The notes: a model not told the origin generated them from the letters alone. DNA of 33,013 nucleotides from Muribaculaceae bacterium (GCA_023663465.1 JAMPHJ010000001.1:103469-136481); one strand, 5' to 3'. Shown: positions 1-8,176, counted from the stretch's first letter. A program made the numbers and translations.

Positions 1-1
1 A

Positions 2-55
2 AGAGGAAAATGGCTCTGGGATGTGAATCCCGAAGCCACTTTGTCTACAGTCTGA
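2..55 (+). CDS. C-terminal tail of an upstream gene (partial)
   Basis: An open frame enters from the left edge and ends in TGA at 53-55. The stop lies directly against the terminator stem that begins at 56, which is the usual position for the end of a transcribed gene. Only 17 residues are visible, ending PEATLSTV, so no function can be named. The other forward frame (stop at 67-69) runs into the terminator and is less likely. Confidence 0.3.
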   Translation, partial: RGKWLWDVNPEATLSTV

Positions 56-86
56 GGTATGCCAGATGAACTGGCATACCTTTTTT
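56..86 (+). terminator. Rho-independent terminator
   Basis: A perfect 10-bp stem (GGTATGCCAG at 56-65 with CTGGCATACC at 71-80), a 5-nt loop and six T residues at 81-86. It insulates the upstream gene from the tetR promoter, which starts about 30 bp later. Confidence 0.9.
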
Positions 87-114
87 ATTCTAATAAAAAC
101 TCCTCATTCCCCTC

Positions 115-143
115 TTGACTTTCATCCCTTCTACGCCTATAAT
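115..143 (+). promoter_or_regulatory. Sigma-A promoter of the TetR gene
   Basis: TTGACT (115-120), a 17-bp spacer and TATAAT (138-143) make a near-consensus vegetative promoter. The predicted start of transcription falls near 150, inside the operator-like repeats at 144-173. Confidence 0.85.
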
Positions 144-173
144 TAGAACAACTGTTATAGAACGATAGTTCTA
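144..173. promoter_or_regulatory. Tandem operator for the TetR regulator
   Basis: Two overlapping inverted repeats follow the -10 box directly. The better one is TAGAACgataGTTCTA at 158-173 (6-bp arms, 4-bp spacer). A less perfect copy, TAGAACaactGTTATA, lies at 144-159. Their position over the transcription start suggests that the TetR protein encoded at 191 represses its own transcript and the transporter behind it. Confidence 0.7.
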
Positions 174-190
174 GAAAGGAGTCAAACCAT

Positions 191-757
191 ATGCCACCGA
201 GAGCCAAATTTACCAAAGAACAGATTATTGAAGCCGCTTTAGAAATTGTAAGGACAGAAAATTTTGAAAGCTTAACAGCAAGGGCGTTGGGGAAAAAACT
301 GGGAAGCTCTGCGTGCCCTATTTTTACCGTATTCGAGAACATGGAAGAAGTGCAGCAGGCAACTCTTACGGCTGCCAGACATGTTTACAGGGAATATATC
401 AAAAAAGGGCTGTCGGAAAATCCCGCTTTTAAGGGTGTCGGGACACAGTACATTCTTTTTGCAATCAACGAGCCGAAGTTATTTCAGATTCTTTTCATGA
501 GCGAGCAGAGCGGGCTGCCCGATATCGACAATGTGCTGCCCATCATCGACGAAAGCTACGACGAAATCCTTGCTTCCATCACCACAGGATATGGCATGGA
601 AAAGGAAAAGGCGGAAAGATTGTACAAACATTTATGGATTTACACACATGGCATCGCTTCCTTGTGCGCGACAAAAATGTGTCGCTTTACAGGGGACGAA
701 ATCAGTCAGATGATTAGTGAGGTATTTATCAGTCTGCTGATTAGAATAAGAGGATAG
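191..757 (+). CDS. TetR/AcrR family transcriptional regulator
   Basis: This 188-residue protein has the TetR layout: an N-terminal helix-turn-helix (about residues 8-55, with the recognition part around LTARALGKKLGSS) and an all-helical ligand-binding C-terminal domain. The ATG at 191 follows an AAAGGA ribosome site at 175-180 with 10-nt spacing. The gene sits between its own promoter/operator and an ABC ATPase plus permease pair on the same strand, so it most likely senses a compound that the transporter exports. The recognition helix contains SSACPIFTVFENMEEV, so the usual TetR YYHF-type segment is altered. The family call is firm; the ligand is unknown. Confidence 0.9.
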   Translation: MPPRAKFTKEQIIEAALEIVRTENFESLTARALGKKLGSSACPIFTVFENMEEVQQATLTAARHVYREYIKKGLSENPAFKGVGTQYILFAINEPKLFQILFMSEQSGLPDIDNVLPIIDESYDEILASITTGYGMEKEKAERLYKHLWIYTHGIASLCATKMCRFTGDEISQMISEVFISLLIRIRG

Positions 758-758
758 G

Positions 759-843
759 TTGAAAATTAAAATTTTCAATCTAACGTGTAAAAAGGCAACG
801 CAGGAAAAGAAAATCGCACGTTAAGAAAAGAGCAGGAAGGAGC
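759..843 (+). repeat. Degenerate copy of the REP-like leader repeat
   Basis: The gap between the TetR and ABC genes begins with a perfect 9-bp inverted repeat, TTGAAAATT (759-767) with AATTTTCAA (770-778). It ends with AATCGCACGTTAAGAAA (813-829) and the ribosome site GAAGGAGC. These parts match, in the same order, the hairpin and the CGCACGTTGAGAAAGGAGC tail of the better copies at 1550, 18113 and 32386. The middle is not conserved, so this is a decayed or rearranged copy. Confidence 0.5.
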
Positions 844-855
844 ATGGATATAAAA

Positions 856-1548
856 ATGATTGAAGGAAAACAACTAAACAAATTTTACGGAAGCGGGGAA
901 AGCCGATTCCAGGTATTGAAAAACATCAGCCTTAAAATCGACGACGGGGATTTTGCCGTCATTTTAGGGGCTTCCGGTTCGGGTAAATCTACTTTGCTAA
1001 ATGTCATGTCGGGGTTGGAACGTCCCGAAAACGGTGAAGTCGTTTACGATGGGGAAGATATTTCCAGACTATCCGACGACCAATTGACGCAGTTTCGCAA
1101 GAAAAATATCGGATTTATTTTTCAACAGTATTATTTACTGCCCAATATGAATGTCACAAAAAATGTGAAAATGGGCGCTGATTTAGCCGCAAATAAGGAC
1201 TATGAAGCCGTGATTGAAGCAGTCGGACTCAAAGAGAAGCTTAAAAAATATCCGGGCGAGCTTTCGGGCGGCGAACAGCAGCGGGTATCCGTGGCAAGGG
1301 CGCTGGCGAAAAAGCCAAAAGTCCTGTTTCTTGACGAACCGACGGGTGCATTGGACGAACAGACCGGCAGACAGGTGCTTGACTATATCTGCAAATTGCA
1401 GAAACAGCAGAATTTCACAATCGTCATGGTAACACACAACCTGAATATCGCGGAAATGGCGAAAACCGTCATAAAAATGAACAGTGGGAAAATTTTGGAA
1501 ATCTATAAAAATGAAACCCGGAAAAACGCTTATGAGATTGGATGGTGA
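856..1548 (+). CDS. ABC transporter ATP-binding protein, LolD/MacB type
   Basis: The complete nucleotide-binding domain counts 230 residues from the ATG at 856. It has Walker [10 protein letters not shown] (38-46), Q-loop Gln90, signature LSGGE (136-140), Walker B VLFLDE (156-161), D-loop ALD and switch His194. It powers the FtsX-type permease encoded immediately downstream. Such pairs commonly export antimicrobial peptides or lipophilic compounds, or act in envelope stress; the substrate here is not visible. An in-frame ATG at 844 lies only 1 nt from the AAGGAG site at 837-842, so I prefer 856, although the spacing of 13 nt is long. This is the same double-start leader as at 18203 and 32397. 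Confidence 0.93.
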   Translation: MIEGKQLNKFYGSGESRFQVLKNISLKIDDGDFAVILGASGSGKSTLLNVMSGLERPENGEVVYDGEDISRLSDDQLTQFRKKNIGFIFQQYYLLPNMNVTKNVKMGADLAANKDYEAVIEAVGLKEKLKKYPGELSGGEQQRVSVARALAKKPKVLFLDEPTGALDEQTGRQVLDYICKLQKQQNFTIVMVTHNLNIAEMAKTVIKMNSGKILEIYKNETRKNAYEIGW

Positions 1549-1549
1549 A

Positions 1550-1612
1550 GAGACATCGTAGATGTCTTGGGCACATAAATTCGCACGTTGAGAAAGGAGC
1601 ATAATTATAAAG
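1550..1612 (+). repeat. REP-like intergenic repeat, copy A
   Basis: The segment starts 2 nt after the ATPase stop codon. It holds the hairpin GACATC-gta-GATGTC (1552-1566), then TTGGGCACATAAATTCGC, CGTTGAGAAAGGAGC and ATAATTAT. The same string recurs at 18153-18210 and, reversed, at 32386-32450. It supplies the ribosome-binding site of the permease gene. In this copy the position of the leader ATG reads ATA. Confidence 0.8.
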
Positions 1613-2752
1613 ATGATTATCGGAATCAAAGATTTAGCAAAACTTTTTTCAATCACAATCGTAACCTGCTGCGCGGTCTTCGTCTGCACTTTGTTTTTGA
1701 ATTATAACATCGACGTTGTCGGAATAAAAGAGGAAATCACGACGCCCCAGGGCATTGTCATGTACGATGCGCTGGTGGCAACCGGCAAAGTCGTCGCCAG
1801 CGTATCGGGCGGCTGTTTAGTCGTCACCACGATAATCCTGCTGATTTTCTATGTGAAAAATTACATCGACAGCCACGGAAAAGAACTGGGCATCCTGAAG
1901 GCATTGGGCTATTCCAGACTGCGTGTGGCAAAACACTTCTGGGTGTTCGGTATCAGCGTCCTTCTCGGTTCGGTTTTAGGATATGGCGGCGCCCTCGGAT
2001 ATATGCCGACTTTCTATAAGGTACAGAATAACAAGGACTTTTTCCCAGAACTGCTGCCACAGTTTCATCCGGGGCTCGCTTTTTCCCTAATCATTATCCC
2101 GACCGCGTGTTTTTCGCTGCTGGCGGTATCCTATGCCTTTTTTAAGATGAAAAATCCTGTAATCGGTCTACTGAAAGAAATCCAAAATAGCAAAGTAAAA
2201 ATAGGCAAAAAAGAAACGAACGATTTACCTTTTCTGACAGATTTAAAGAAAAACACATTAAGAAGCCGGAAAATTCTCATATTCTTCGTTGCTTTTTCAG
2301 CCTTTTGTTTTTCGGCAATGACGCAGATGTCCATGTCGATGAAAGATTTATCGAGCGAGTCCTTTTCCTGGATGATGCTTTCTATCGGGCTCATCCTGGC
2401 ATTTATGACGCTTCTGATGTCCCTTACAAACGTAGTCAAAGCCAACACGAAAACCATCGCCATGATGAAAGTCTTTGGATATTCCGAGAAAGAATGCAGT
2501 AGCTCCCTTCTAGGCTGCTATCGCCCCATTTCTTATATCGGTTTTGCAATTGGAACACTTTACCAATATGTTCTGCTCAAAATCGTGGTAAACATTGTTT
2601 TTGCAAATATGGAAGGTATGCCCGAATACCATTTCAATTTTCAATCGCTGGCGATTTCCTTCGTGGCATTCCTTATTACCTATGAATTGATTATCCACTG
2701 CTACGCTAAGAAAATAGGCGGACAGCCTGTAAAAAGTATTATGCTGGAGTAA
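1613..2752 (+). CDS. FtsX-like ABC transporter permease
   Basis: This 379-residue integral membrane protein holds two FtsX-like halves. Each has a long hydrophobic segment, a cytoplasmic stretch of the form HGKELGILKALGYS (about 96-109) or TKTIAMMKVFGYS (about 278-290), and further membrane spans. Those coupling segments are the typical contacts of MacB/FtsX-type permeases with the ATPase. About eight membrane segments can be counted. The ATG at 1613 follows the GAAAGGAG delivered by repeat copy A. The gene is shorter than BceB-type permeases and has no large extracellular domain. It ends 2 bp from the converging ABC-2 gene, with no terminator between them. Confidence 0.88.
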   Translation: MIIGIKDLAKLFSITIVTCCAVFVCTLFLNYNIDVVGIKEEITTPQGIVMYDALVATGKVVASVSGGCLVVTTIILLIFYVKNYIDSHGKELGILKALGYSRLRVAKHFWVFGISVLLGSVLGYGGALGYMPTFYKVQNNKDFFPELLPQFHPGLAFSLIIIPTACFSLLAVSYAFFKMKNPVIGLLKEIQNSKVKIGKKETNDLPFLTDLKKNTLRSRKILIFFVAFSAFCFSAMTQMSMSMKDLSSESFSWMMLSIGLILAFMTLLMSLTNVVKANTKTIAMMKVFGYSEKECSSSLLGCYRPISYIGFAIGTLYQYVLLKIVVNIVFANMEGMPEYHFNFQSLAISFVAFLITYELIIHCYAKKIGGQPVKSIMLE

Positions 2753-2754
2753 CC

Positions 2755-3399
2755 CTAATATTCTCTCTGCTTAAAAATACGAACAGTCAGCAGATAGGAT
2801 AAGAAAAACGCCAGTAAAGAACTGACAAATAAAACTGCCGTCCCAAGTAAGATCGTCGCCATGCCCGGCTCTAGCAGCTCGTTTAGCACACTGACAATCG
2901 TCCAGTCGATACCGAACGCACAGAGCAGGGCAATTACCAAAAATACCTCTCCTCTCTCTTCGCCGCCCAGATAAAACAGCGGGAAAAAGAACGCTCCCAT
3001 AAAAAGGCTGATACTGATTCCCACGGCAAGCATCGAAAGCGCATCAACAGGCTTATCGAAAGGGCATCCATGCAGAAGCCACGACAAAAGCATTTCCACA
3101 CTGACGAAAAAAGTACCCACAAGAAGCCAGATAATCTGGTTCAGGAACAGGCTTTTTACAATATCCGCCCGCCGCACCGGCAGAGTCAGCTTATATTTTC
3201 CCCATTTGGAAACAAACTCATTTCTGGCGACGAATAACGCATTACCCGAAAATCCGATTATCCCGCTCAGCACAAATCCTATCTGCAGGGGCTGGCTGAT
3301 AACCGCAACGACAAACAATCCCCATAAGAACATAAAAACAGAAAACACCTTTGCGCTTGCACACGCCGCATAAAAATTATTTTTTAGAAGCCCTTTCAT
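2755..3399 (-). CDS. ABC-2 type transporter permease
   Basis: A 214-residue protein with about six hydrophobic segments and the conserved cytoplasmic stretch SKWGKYKLTLPVRRADIVKS (about 64-83), which is typical of small ABC-2 permeases in YtrA-type operons. Its ATG overlaps the TGA of the upstream ATPase gene by 4 bp (ATGA), so the two are translationally coupled and very likely form one exporter. The substrate cannot be inferred. Confidence 0.85.
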   Translation of the reverse strand: MKGLLKNNFYAACASAKVFSVFMFLWGLFVVAVISQPLQIGFVLSGIIGFSGNALFVARNEFVSKWGKYKLTLPVRRADIVKSLFLNQIIWLLVGTFFVSVEMLLSWLLHGCPFDKPVDALSMLAVGISISLFMGAFFFPLFYLGGEERGEVFLVIALLCAFGIDWTIVSVLNELLEPGMATILLGTAVLFVSSLLAFFLSYLLTVRIFKQREY

Positions 3400-4262
3400 C
3401 TGCGTTCCCCCTTCGCTAATAACAACAGCATTTCGTCAATCGATGCATGGTCTACCACTGCGCCTTTGTATTTTTGCTCCGCTTTTTTTCCATCGGACAC
3501 CAACACATCAATCTGATAATCCCGCTTCCGCCAAGCCAGCATATCGTCCGGCTTCAGCGCCAGAAATTGTTCTTCCCTACAGCGCATAATGCCATAACGA
3601 TATGCCAAATCATTCTTGGATACAGTCATCATCAGCTTCCCCTGATGGATAAACGTAATATAATCCGCCACTTTTTCCAAATCATTTGTAATATGGGAAG
3701 ATAAAAGGATGGAATGGTCTTCTTCCTGTACAAATTCCAGAAAAACATCCAGCATTTCGTCACGCATCACCGGATCTAAGCCACTAGTCGCTTCATCCAA
3801 AATCAATAGCTGGGGATGGTGCGACAATGCCGCCGCAATCGCCAGTTTCATCGTCATTCCTCTGGAATAATGTTTTATCTTCTGACTGGCAGGCAGCTGA
3901 AAATTCTCTAAATATTTTTGAAACAGGGGCGCATCCCACCCCGTATAAAGCCCCGCCATGATTTTTGAGACCGTCTGCGCCGTCCAATACGCGGGAAAAT
4001 TATCCCCGTCATAGACCACACCGATTTTCTCTCTTACATCCGTATCCTTATCCAGCATCTCCTGCCCAAACAGTTTGACAGTGCCGCCATCCTTTATAAT
4101 CGTATTCAGAATACAGCCAATAGTCGTTGTCTTACCTGCTCCGTTTTCCCCCACAAAGCCCATAATCGCCCCATACGGTAAAGAAAAAGATACTTTATCC
4201 AAGGTAAAATTTGATTTCGGAAACGTCTTGGAAATCTGTTGCAGCTCTAGAATATTGTCCAT
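3396..4262 (-). CDS. ABC transporter ATP-binding protein, ABC-2/CcmA type
   Basis: From the ATG at 4262 this is a 288-residue ATPase. It has Walker A GENGAGKTTT (about 39-48), a Q-loop around VGVVYDGDNFP, the variant signature YSRGM, and Walker B LLILDEATSGLDP. A C-terminal extension of about 70 residues is typical of drug, bacitracin and YtrB-like exporters. The open frame extends to 4304, but a strong AAAGGAGG lies just upstream of 4262, which fixes the start. It partners the permease at 2755-3399 and follows the GntR gene in the same operon. Confidence 0.92.
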   Translation of the reverse strand: MDNILELQQISKTFPKSNFTLDKVSFSLPYGAIMGFVGENGAGKTTTIGCILNTIIKDGGTVKLFGQEMLDKDTDVREKIGVVYDGDNFPAYWTAQTVSKIMAGLYTGWDAPLFQKYLENFQLPASQKIKHYSRGMTMKLAIAAALSHHPQLLILDEATSGLDPVMRDEMLDVFLEFVQEEDHSILLSSHITNDLEKVADYITFIHQGKLMMTVSKNDLAYRYGIMRCREEQFLALKPDDMLAWRKRDYQIDVLVSDGKKAEQKYKGAVVDHASIDEMLLLLAKGERR

Positions 4263-4380
4263 TGGAATCCTCCTTTTGCTCAAAAATTTATTGCTCACTC
4301 CCAAACTCCTACAAGAAAATCGCTTACGCGTTGTCGAGGAATTTCCTAATTAAGTCAAAAAAACATTAAGCCTATTTTGC

Positions 4381-4764
4381 CTAATCCCCTTGATAGAATA
4401 AAGCTAACAACTCCGTCAGTTTTTCCAGGGAAATATTATTCACTCTTCCTATCTCGGCAGCAGCCTGCAAATGCTCTTCCGCGATACGCTGCTGTTCTTC
4501 CTGATAAAACTCCTTATTCCTTGCCGCCACAAAACTTCCCCTGCCAACCGTAGTGTCGATAAATCCGTCCCTCTGCAAATCTTCATAAGCCTTTTGCACC
4601 GTAATAACACTGACATGGATTGATTTTGCCAACGCCCGCATAGAAGGAATCGCATCGCCCGCCTGCAGCTCCCCACTCATTATCATCGCCTTAATCTGCG
4701 ATGTAATCTGCTCATAAATCGGTTTATTAGCATTATTACTAATAATGATTTCCACTATAACCAT
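4381..4764 (-). CDS. GntR family repressor, YtrA type
   Basis: A short GntR protein (127 residues from the ATG at 4764) with the winged helix-turn-helix PIYEQITSQIKAMIMSGEL and MRALAKSIHVSVITVQKAYE, followed by a small helical tail and no large effector domain. That is the YtrA subgroup, which controls adjacent ABC transporters. A GTG at 4755 (reading MEIIISNN) fits the family N-terminus and the ribosome-site spacing better than the ATG, because the ATG is only 1 nt from AGAGG. It is the first gene of an operon with the ABC-2 ATPase and permease, behind a promoter with matching operators. Confidence 0.9.
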   Translation of the reverse strand: MVIVEIIISNNANKPIYEQITSQIKAMIMSGELQAGDAIPSMRALAKSIHVSVITVQKAYEDLQRDGFIDTTVGRGSFVAARNKEFYQEEQQRIAEEHLQAAAEIGRVNNISLEKLTELLALFYQGD

Positions 4765-4820
4765 GCCTCTTTCTTTCAATCTACATCATTTGTACGCGAG
4801 CACAAACCGCCCTTATTAAT

Positions 4821-4868
4821 TGTACTTAATGTACAAGTACATTATATCACATTTGCTGCTATAGTCAA
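4821..4868 (-). promoter_or_regulatory. Promoter and operator of the gntR-ABC operon
   Basis: On the minus strand TTGACT (4863-4868), a 16-bp spacer and TATAAT (4841-4846) form a strong promoter. Overlapping the -10 box and running downstream are nested palindromes: AATGTACaaGTACATT (4828-4843), and TGTACTT (4821-4827) paired with AAGTACA (4835-4841). The three TGTAC half-sites fit binding by a YtrA-type GntR dimer, giving autoregulation. Confidence 0.8.
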
Positions 4869-4925
4869 TTCTTTTTTCCCACTACTGCGAAAATCTATCT
4901 CCAATCACTCCATACCGTCAAAAAA

Positions 4926-5069
4926 GGCAGGGCAGCCAGAAATCCCGCGAAGGTCCTTGAAAAACGCCGGCACTTGGTGAAAAAGCCGTCCCGCGGCTTT
5001 TGAACCTAGTATCGCTGCGTTTTTCACGGAGCGCAAGCGTGCCTTCGCGGGATTTCTGGCTGCCCTGCC
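4926..5069. repeat. 144-bp palindromic interspersed repeat, copy 1
   Basis: The ends are perfect 28-bp inverted repeats (4926-4953 and 5042-5069). Inside are further imperfect pairings (GAAAAACGC with GCGTTTTT) and a central hairpin AAAAGCCG/CGGCTTTT. A second element of exactly 144 bp and closely similar sequence lies reversed at 8265-8408. No open reading frame is evident. It looks like a MITE-like or large REP-type element. The rest of the gap between gntR and hsp20 holds only the two promoters. Confidence 0.88.
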
Positions 5070-5152
5070 CCTTCTCAACCTATAAACTTTTCTCTTCTTT
5101 CGTCCTACTCCCCACTTTATAATTTCTTCATTTTTTCTTTATATTTCCATAA

Positions 5153-5185
5153 TTGACTATTTGTTCTATATATTATATAACAAAT
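5153..5185 (+). promoter_or_regulatory. Probable hsp20 promoter with overlapping palindrome
   Basis: TTGACT (5153-5158), a 17-bp spacer and TATAAC (5176-5181) form a plausible sigma-A promoter, giving a leader of about 140 nt. A perfect 7-bp inverted repeat, ATTTGTT (5159-5165) with AACAAAT (5179-5185), spans the spacer and -10 box and could be an operator. No CIRCE or CtsR box was seen. Confidence 0.5.
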
Positions 5186-5288
5186 ATAAACAAAGGAACA
5201 ACCCTATTCCTTTAAATAGTATCATCATTTACAGAAAAGAAAGAAACATTTCTTTCATTTTCGGTAACAATAAAACAAGAAAACAAAA

Positions 5289-5303
5289 AATCGCTCCGCG
5301 ATT
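5289..5303 (+). promoter_or_regulatory. Leader hairpin before hsp20
   Basis: AATCGC-tcc-GCGATT forms a short perfect stem-loop about 10 nt upstream of the AAAAAGGAGG ribosome site (311-319 of the 5 kb block). It does not pair with the ribosome site itself, so a thermometer role is only a possibility. Confidence 0.4.
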
Positions 5304-5326
5304 AAAATGAAAAAGGAGGAATTACT

Positions 5327-5779
5327 ATGTTAAGACCAGCATTATTTGACAACCGAGGTTATAAACCCGCATTTTTTGAGGATTCTTTTGATAAGCTAAT
5401 GGATGACGCGTTCCGCGATTTCTGGGGGAACAATGAACTTGGACGCCATGACGCGTTTAAGACAGACGTCATCGACCAGGGAAACAGCTACCTGCTGCAG
5501 GCGGAACTGCCGGGCTTTCGGAAAGAAGATATCAACATCGATTTGAAAAACGATTTGTTGACCATTTCCGCTTCCCATAATGAGGAAAAAGACGAAGACA
5601 CCAACAACAAGTATATCCGCAGGGAAAGATATTACAGCTCCTACTCCAGAAGCTTCCGGGTTAACAACATAGAAGCAGGCGACATTGACGCTTCGTACAA
5701 TAACGGTATTCTGGAAGTAACCTTCCCCAAGAAAGATGCAGAGACGAAAGAAGCTGTTCAGAGGATTGAGATTAAATAG
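5327..5779 (+). CDS. Small heat shock protein, Hsp20/alpha-crystallin family
   Basis: A 150-residue ATP-independent chaperone that holds unfolding proteins as oligomers in the cytoplasm. The alpha-crystallin domain covers about residues 42-140, beginning at FKTDVIDQGNSYLLQAELPG and including NNGILEVTFPK, with the family A-x-x-n-G-v-L pattern. The C-terminal IEIK supplies the I-x-I anchor that links dimers. The ATG at 5327 follows AAAAAGGAGG. The gene is monocistronic, with its own promoter and a strong terminator. Its neighbours (a palindromic repeat and argC) are unrelated. Confidence 0.95.
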   Translation: MLRPALFDNRGYKPAFFEDSFDKLMDDAFRDFWGNNELGRHDAFKTDVIDQGNSYLLQAELPGFRKEDINIDLKNDLLTISASHNEEKDEDTNNKYIRRERYYSSYSRSFRVNNIEAGDIDASYNNGILEVTFPKKDAETKEAVQRIEIK

Positions 5780-5823
5780 TAAATCGTGTAATCTCAATTT
5801 AGAAATGTTTCACATGCTCAAAC

Positions 5824-5865
5824 CGCCGCAGGCAGGACTTGAATCCCACCTGCGGCGATTTTTTT
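5824..5865 (+). terminator. Rho-independent terminator of hsp20
   Basis: A 9-bp GC-rich stem, CGCCGCAGG (5824-5832) with CCTGCGGCG (5849-5857), followed by ATTTTTTT. The T tract touches the end of the converging argC gene. Confidence 0.9.
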
Positions 5866-6811
5866 ATAATACCAGACCTTTCTCTTCCGGGCATCCTATC
5901 ATGATATTCAGACATTGTATTGCTGCACCGGAAGCGCCTTTCCCAAGGTTATCGAACTGCGCCGAAAGCAGCACCCTCTCATCGTTTCCTGTGATATAAA
6001 TTTTTAATCCGTCCCAGCCGCTTAACGTATTGCCGGCGAGCATACCATCATATAATGCATCGCCCCCATCTTCCGCCACCTGAATGAATTTTTCCTCTTT
6101 ATAAAATTCTACAAAATACTCTTTTATTTCTTCTAAATGCTTATGACTTTTAAAATATTCCGTATACAAAGGAACAGACACAACCATACCGCTATAATAG
6201 TCCGCTATAATCGGCGAAAACAGTGGCTCTCTGGAAAGCCCCGTAATCATCTTCATTTCTTTTAAATGCTTATGCTGCTGCGTCAAGGCATACTCTCTGG
6301 GCGCATCCAGCTCCTTATTCCTATCTGCCGCCTCATATTCCGCAATCTTCTTTTTTCCGCCGCCGCTATAGCCTGTCAGGGAAAAAGACGTTACGGGATA
6401 ATCCGCCAAAAGTACGCCCCCGGCAATCAGTGGATAAACAAGCGAAATAAATCCTGTCGCATGACATCCCGGCACCGCCACCCGGTTTCCAGTTCTTACC
6501 GCCGCCCTATGCGCCGCGGACAATTCTGGAAACCCATATGCCCATCCTTTTTCTGTACGATGTGCTGTGGAAGTATCGATAATCCTTACTTTCTCATTCT
6601 CTATAAGACTTACTGCTTCTCTTGCCGCTGCATCCGGAAGGCATAAGAATGTAATATCCGATTCATTTATCAGCCTTTTTCTTTCCGCCGTATCTTTCCG
6701 AAGCTCACTGGCAATGGAAAGCAGCTCGATATCATCTCTTCCTTCAAAACGCTCATATATCCTCAATCCAGTGGTTCCTTCGCTGCCGTCGATAAAAACC
6801 TTTGTTTTCAT
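5864..6811 (-). CDS. argC: N-acetyl-gamma-glutamyl-phosphate reductase
   Basis: This is the NADPH-dependent third enzyme of arginine biosynthesis, reducing N-acetylglutamyl phosphate to the semialdehyde. At 315 residues from the ATG at 6811 it is the short ArgC type. It has a Rossmann start (KVFIDGSEGTTGLRIYERF), the catalytic cysteine in VPGCHATGF, and the SLTGYSGGGKKK and GNTLSGWDG segments. In-frame codons extend to 6835, but the better start is 6811; the upstream ATG at 6823 sits 1 nt from the AAGG site, as in the recurrent leader. No other arginine gene lies in the window, so argC is isolated here. It follows the Rpn-type gene and may share its transcript. Confidence 0.93.
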   Translation of the reverse strand: MKTKVFIDGSEGTTGLRIYERFEGRDDIELLSIASELRKDTAERKRLINESDITFLCLPDAAAREAVSLIENEKVRIIDTSTAHRTEKGWAYGFPELSAAHRAAVRTGNRVAVPGCHATGFISLVYPLIAGGVLLADYPVTSFSLTGYSGGGKKKIAEYEAADRNKELDAPREYALTQQHKHLKEMKMITGLSREPLFSPIIADYYSGMVVSVPLYTEYFKSHKHLEEIKEYFVEFYKEEKFIQVAEDGGDALYDGMLAGNTLSGWDGLKIYITGNDERVLLSAQFDNLGKGASGAAIQCLNIMIGCPEEKGLVL

Positions 6812-6877
6812 ACTAATAACCATGCCTTTCCTCAATCTAATTAACTATGCACAACCATTATCTGATAGTCGCTGACA

Positions 6878-8002
6878 CTATCTGGCATTACTGACGTTCA
6901 TTGCATTAAAAATTTTTTCCGCATCATAATCGGGGGAAAAAGTTTCCGCCACCTGACAGATTCTCTCTATTATAGAGACCTCTTCCTCCAATTCCTCCGC
7001 TATCTGTGGCGCCGGTCTTCCTTTTATCAGCTTCTTACAAACCATTTTAATTAAACGCAATTCTTCACCTTCTGCTAAACCTTCTGTTCTACCTTCTGCT
7101 AAACCTTGTTTTCTTCCTTCTTTCAAGCCTTCTTTTCTTCCTCTTTCCAAACCTTCCGCTCTTCCTTCTTCCGCTGCTATTTTTCTGGCTGCCGGCAAAT
7201 CGATATTCTTAAAATGCTCAAATAATTCTCCCATTTTTCTCTCCTTTACCTGTTCCGTAAATTCTGCGACTTCGTCCTCGGAAATTTCCAGATGCCGCAA
7301 CATAGTTGCCACTACCCTTTCTACAATGCCAAGCAGCTCGTCTGTAGACTGCGTAGATAAATCTTCCAGATAGTCTTTGGGCAAATTCAATTTCCGAAAC
7401 TCTTCTGCACTCTGCATCCGATTAATCAGCATGACAAGAGATAGCTCATCTTTCTTTTCAATGAGTTCTTTCACGCTATATTGGTTCAACTGGATTGGTT
7501 TGTAATAAAATTTCGGCGTGAACGGCTCAAATGCCCTGTCAAACAATATTCTGTCCTTAAAATTACGGGCTGCCGTCCATCTCTCTGCGCCTTCATAATA
7601 TACAATTGGAAGAATCGGCGGATACCGGAAATCTTTCGTCTTGCTGATTCCCTTGTGTTCCCTTTCCATTTCTTTCTCATAATCCTCCCAGATATAAACC
7701 ATGTACCGGAGCAACTGCATACTTACATTGTAATCTACTTTTGTCTTATGTTCAATAAGAGATATGAAAAATAATGTATTTTTTTCGGATATTTTTACAC
7801 GTTTTACCGTATCAGAGTTGCGTTCTTCCGTAAACATCGGAACATACCGCTCCGAAACGTCCTCGATATCTTCCGCTCTCACATTTTTTAAAAGTGGTAT
7901 GTCCATATAGTTCCTTAAAAACTGTGAACACAATTCGGCGTTTCCAAAAATAATTTTACTGCTGCTGTCGTGTGGTTTACTGTTTGCAATCTGTTGTTTC
8001 AT
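6878..8002 (-). CDS. Rpn family recombination-promoting nuclease / PD-(D/E)XK transposase-like protein
   Basis: This 374-residue protein resembles the Rpn (YhgA-like) family: NAELCSQFLRNYM near the N-terminus, then a nuclease core with Asp64, Glu84-His-Lys86 in LIEHKTK, and Gln96 in MQLLRY. The C-terminal third carries a helical tandem repeat of the type EGRKEGLKEGR/EGRTEGLAEGE, encoded around 7060-7170 and common in this family. Members are multicopy, mobile-looking genes that cut DNA and promote RecA-independent recombination in known cases. The ATG at 8002 follows GGGAGGAAG. The gene lies between two opposed 144-bp palindromic repeats, with its own promoter and a hairpin-rich leader. Confidence 0.85.
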   Translation of the reverse strand: MKQQIANSKPHDSSSKIIFGNAELCSQFLRNYMDIPLLKNVRAEDIEDVSERYVPMFTEERNSDTVKRVKISEKNTLFFISLIEHKTKVDYNVSMQLLRYMVYIWEDYEKEMEREHKGISKTKDFRYPPILPIVYYEGAERWTAARNFKDRILFDRAFEPFTPKFYYKPIQLNQYSVKELIEKKDELSLVMLINRMQSAEEFRKLNLPKDYLEDLSTQSTDELLGIVERVVATMLRHLEISEDEVAEFTEQVKERKMGELFEHFKNIDLPAARKIAAEEGRAEGLERGRKEGLKEGRKQGLAEGRTEGLAEGEELRLIKMVCKKLIKGRPAPQIAEELEEEVSIIERICQVAETFSPDYDAEKIFNAMNVSNAR

Positions 8003-8100
8003 GCGCTTCCTCCCTTTTTCTGTAATGACAGATACGAGGAAGCCGTAAGATATCCCTAGTACAGTTTCCTAATCTGTCTTTGGTTATTGATGGATTTTCA

Positions 8101-8140
8101 AATCGTATCAGAAAATACGATTGCCATTCCCGACGGAATG
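8101..8140 (-). promoter_or_regulatory. Two successive hairpins in the Rpn leader
   Basis: Perfect stem-loops AATCGTAT/ATACGATT (8101-8108 and 8115-8122) and CATTCC/GGAATG (8125-8130 and 8135-8140) lie between the promoter at 8177-8205 and the start codon at 8002. They would be transcribed into a 5' leader of about 165 nt. Their role (operator, attenuator or structured leader) is not evident. Confidence 0.5.
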
Positions 8141-8176
8141 TAAGATTGACACAATAATTTCTGTGTGATAGATTCC

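Noticed and set aside
1183-1689. 168-residue minus-strand frame across the ABC ATPase and the repeat
   Set aside because: It overlaps two well-supported plus-strand genes and has no start signal. Part of its similarity to a frame at 32246-32503 comes only from the shared intergenic repeat.
2741-2770. Possible terminator between the converging FtsX permease and ABC-2 genes
   Set aside because: The stop codons are 2 bp apart and no stem-loop was found around them.
6864-6882. GATAGT/ACTATC hairpin between the Rpn gene and argC
   Set aside because: Only a 6-bp AT-rich stem with no T tract; too weak to call a terminator, and it overlaps the Rpn stop codon.
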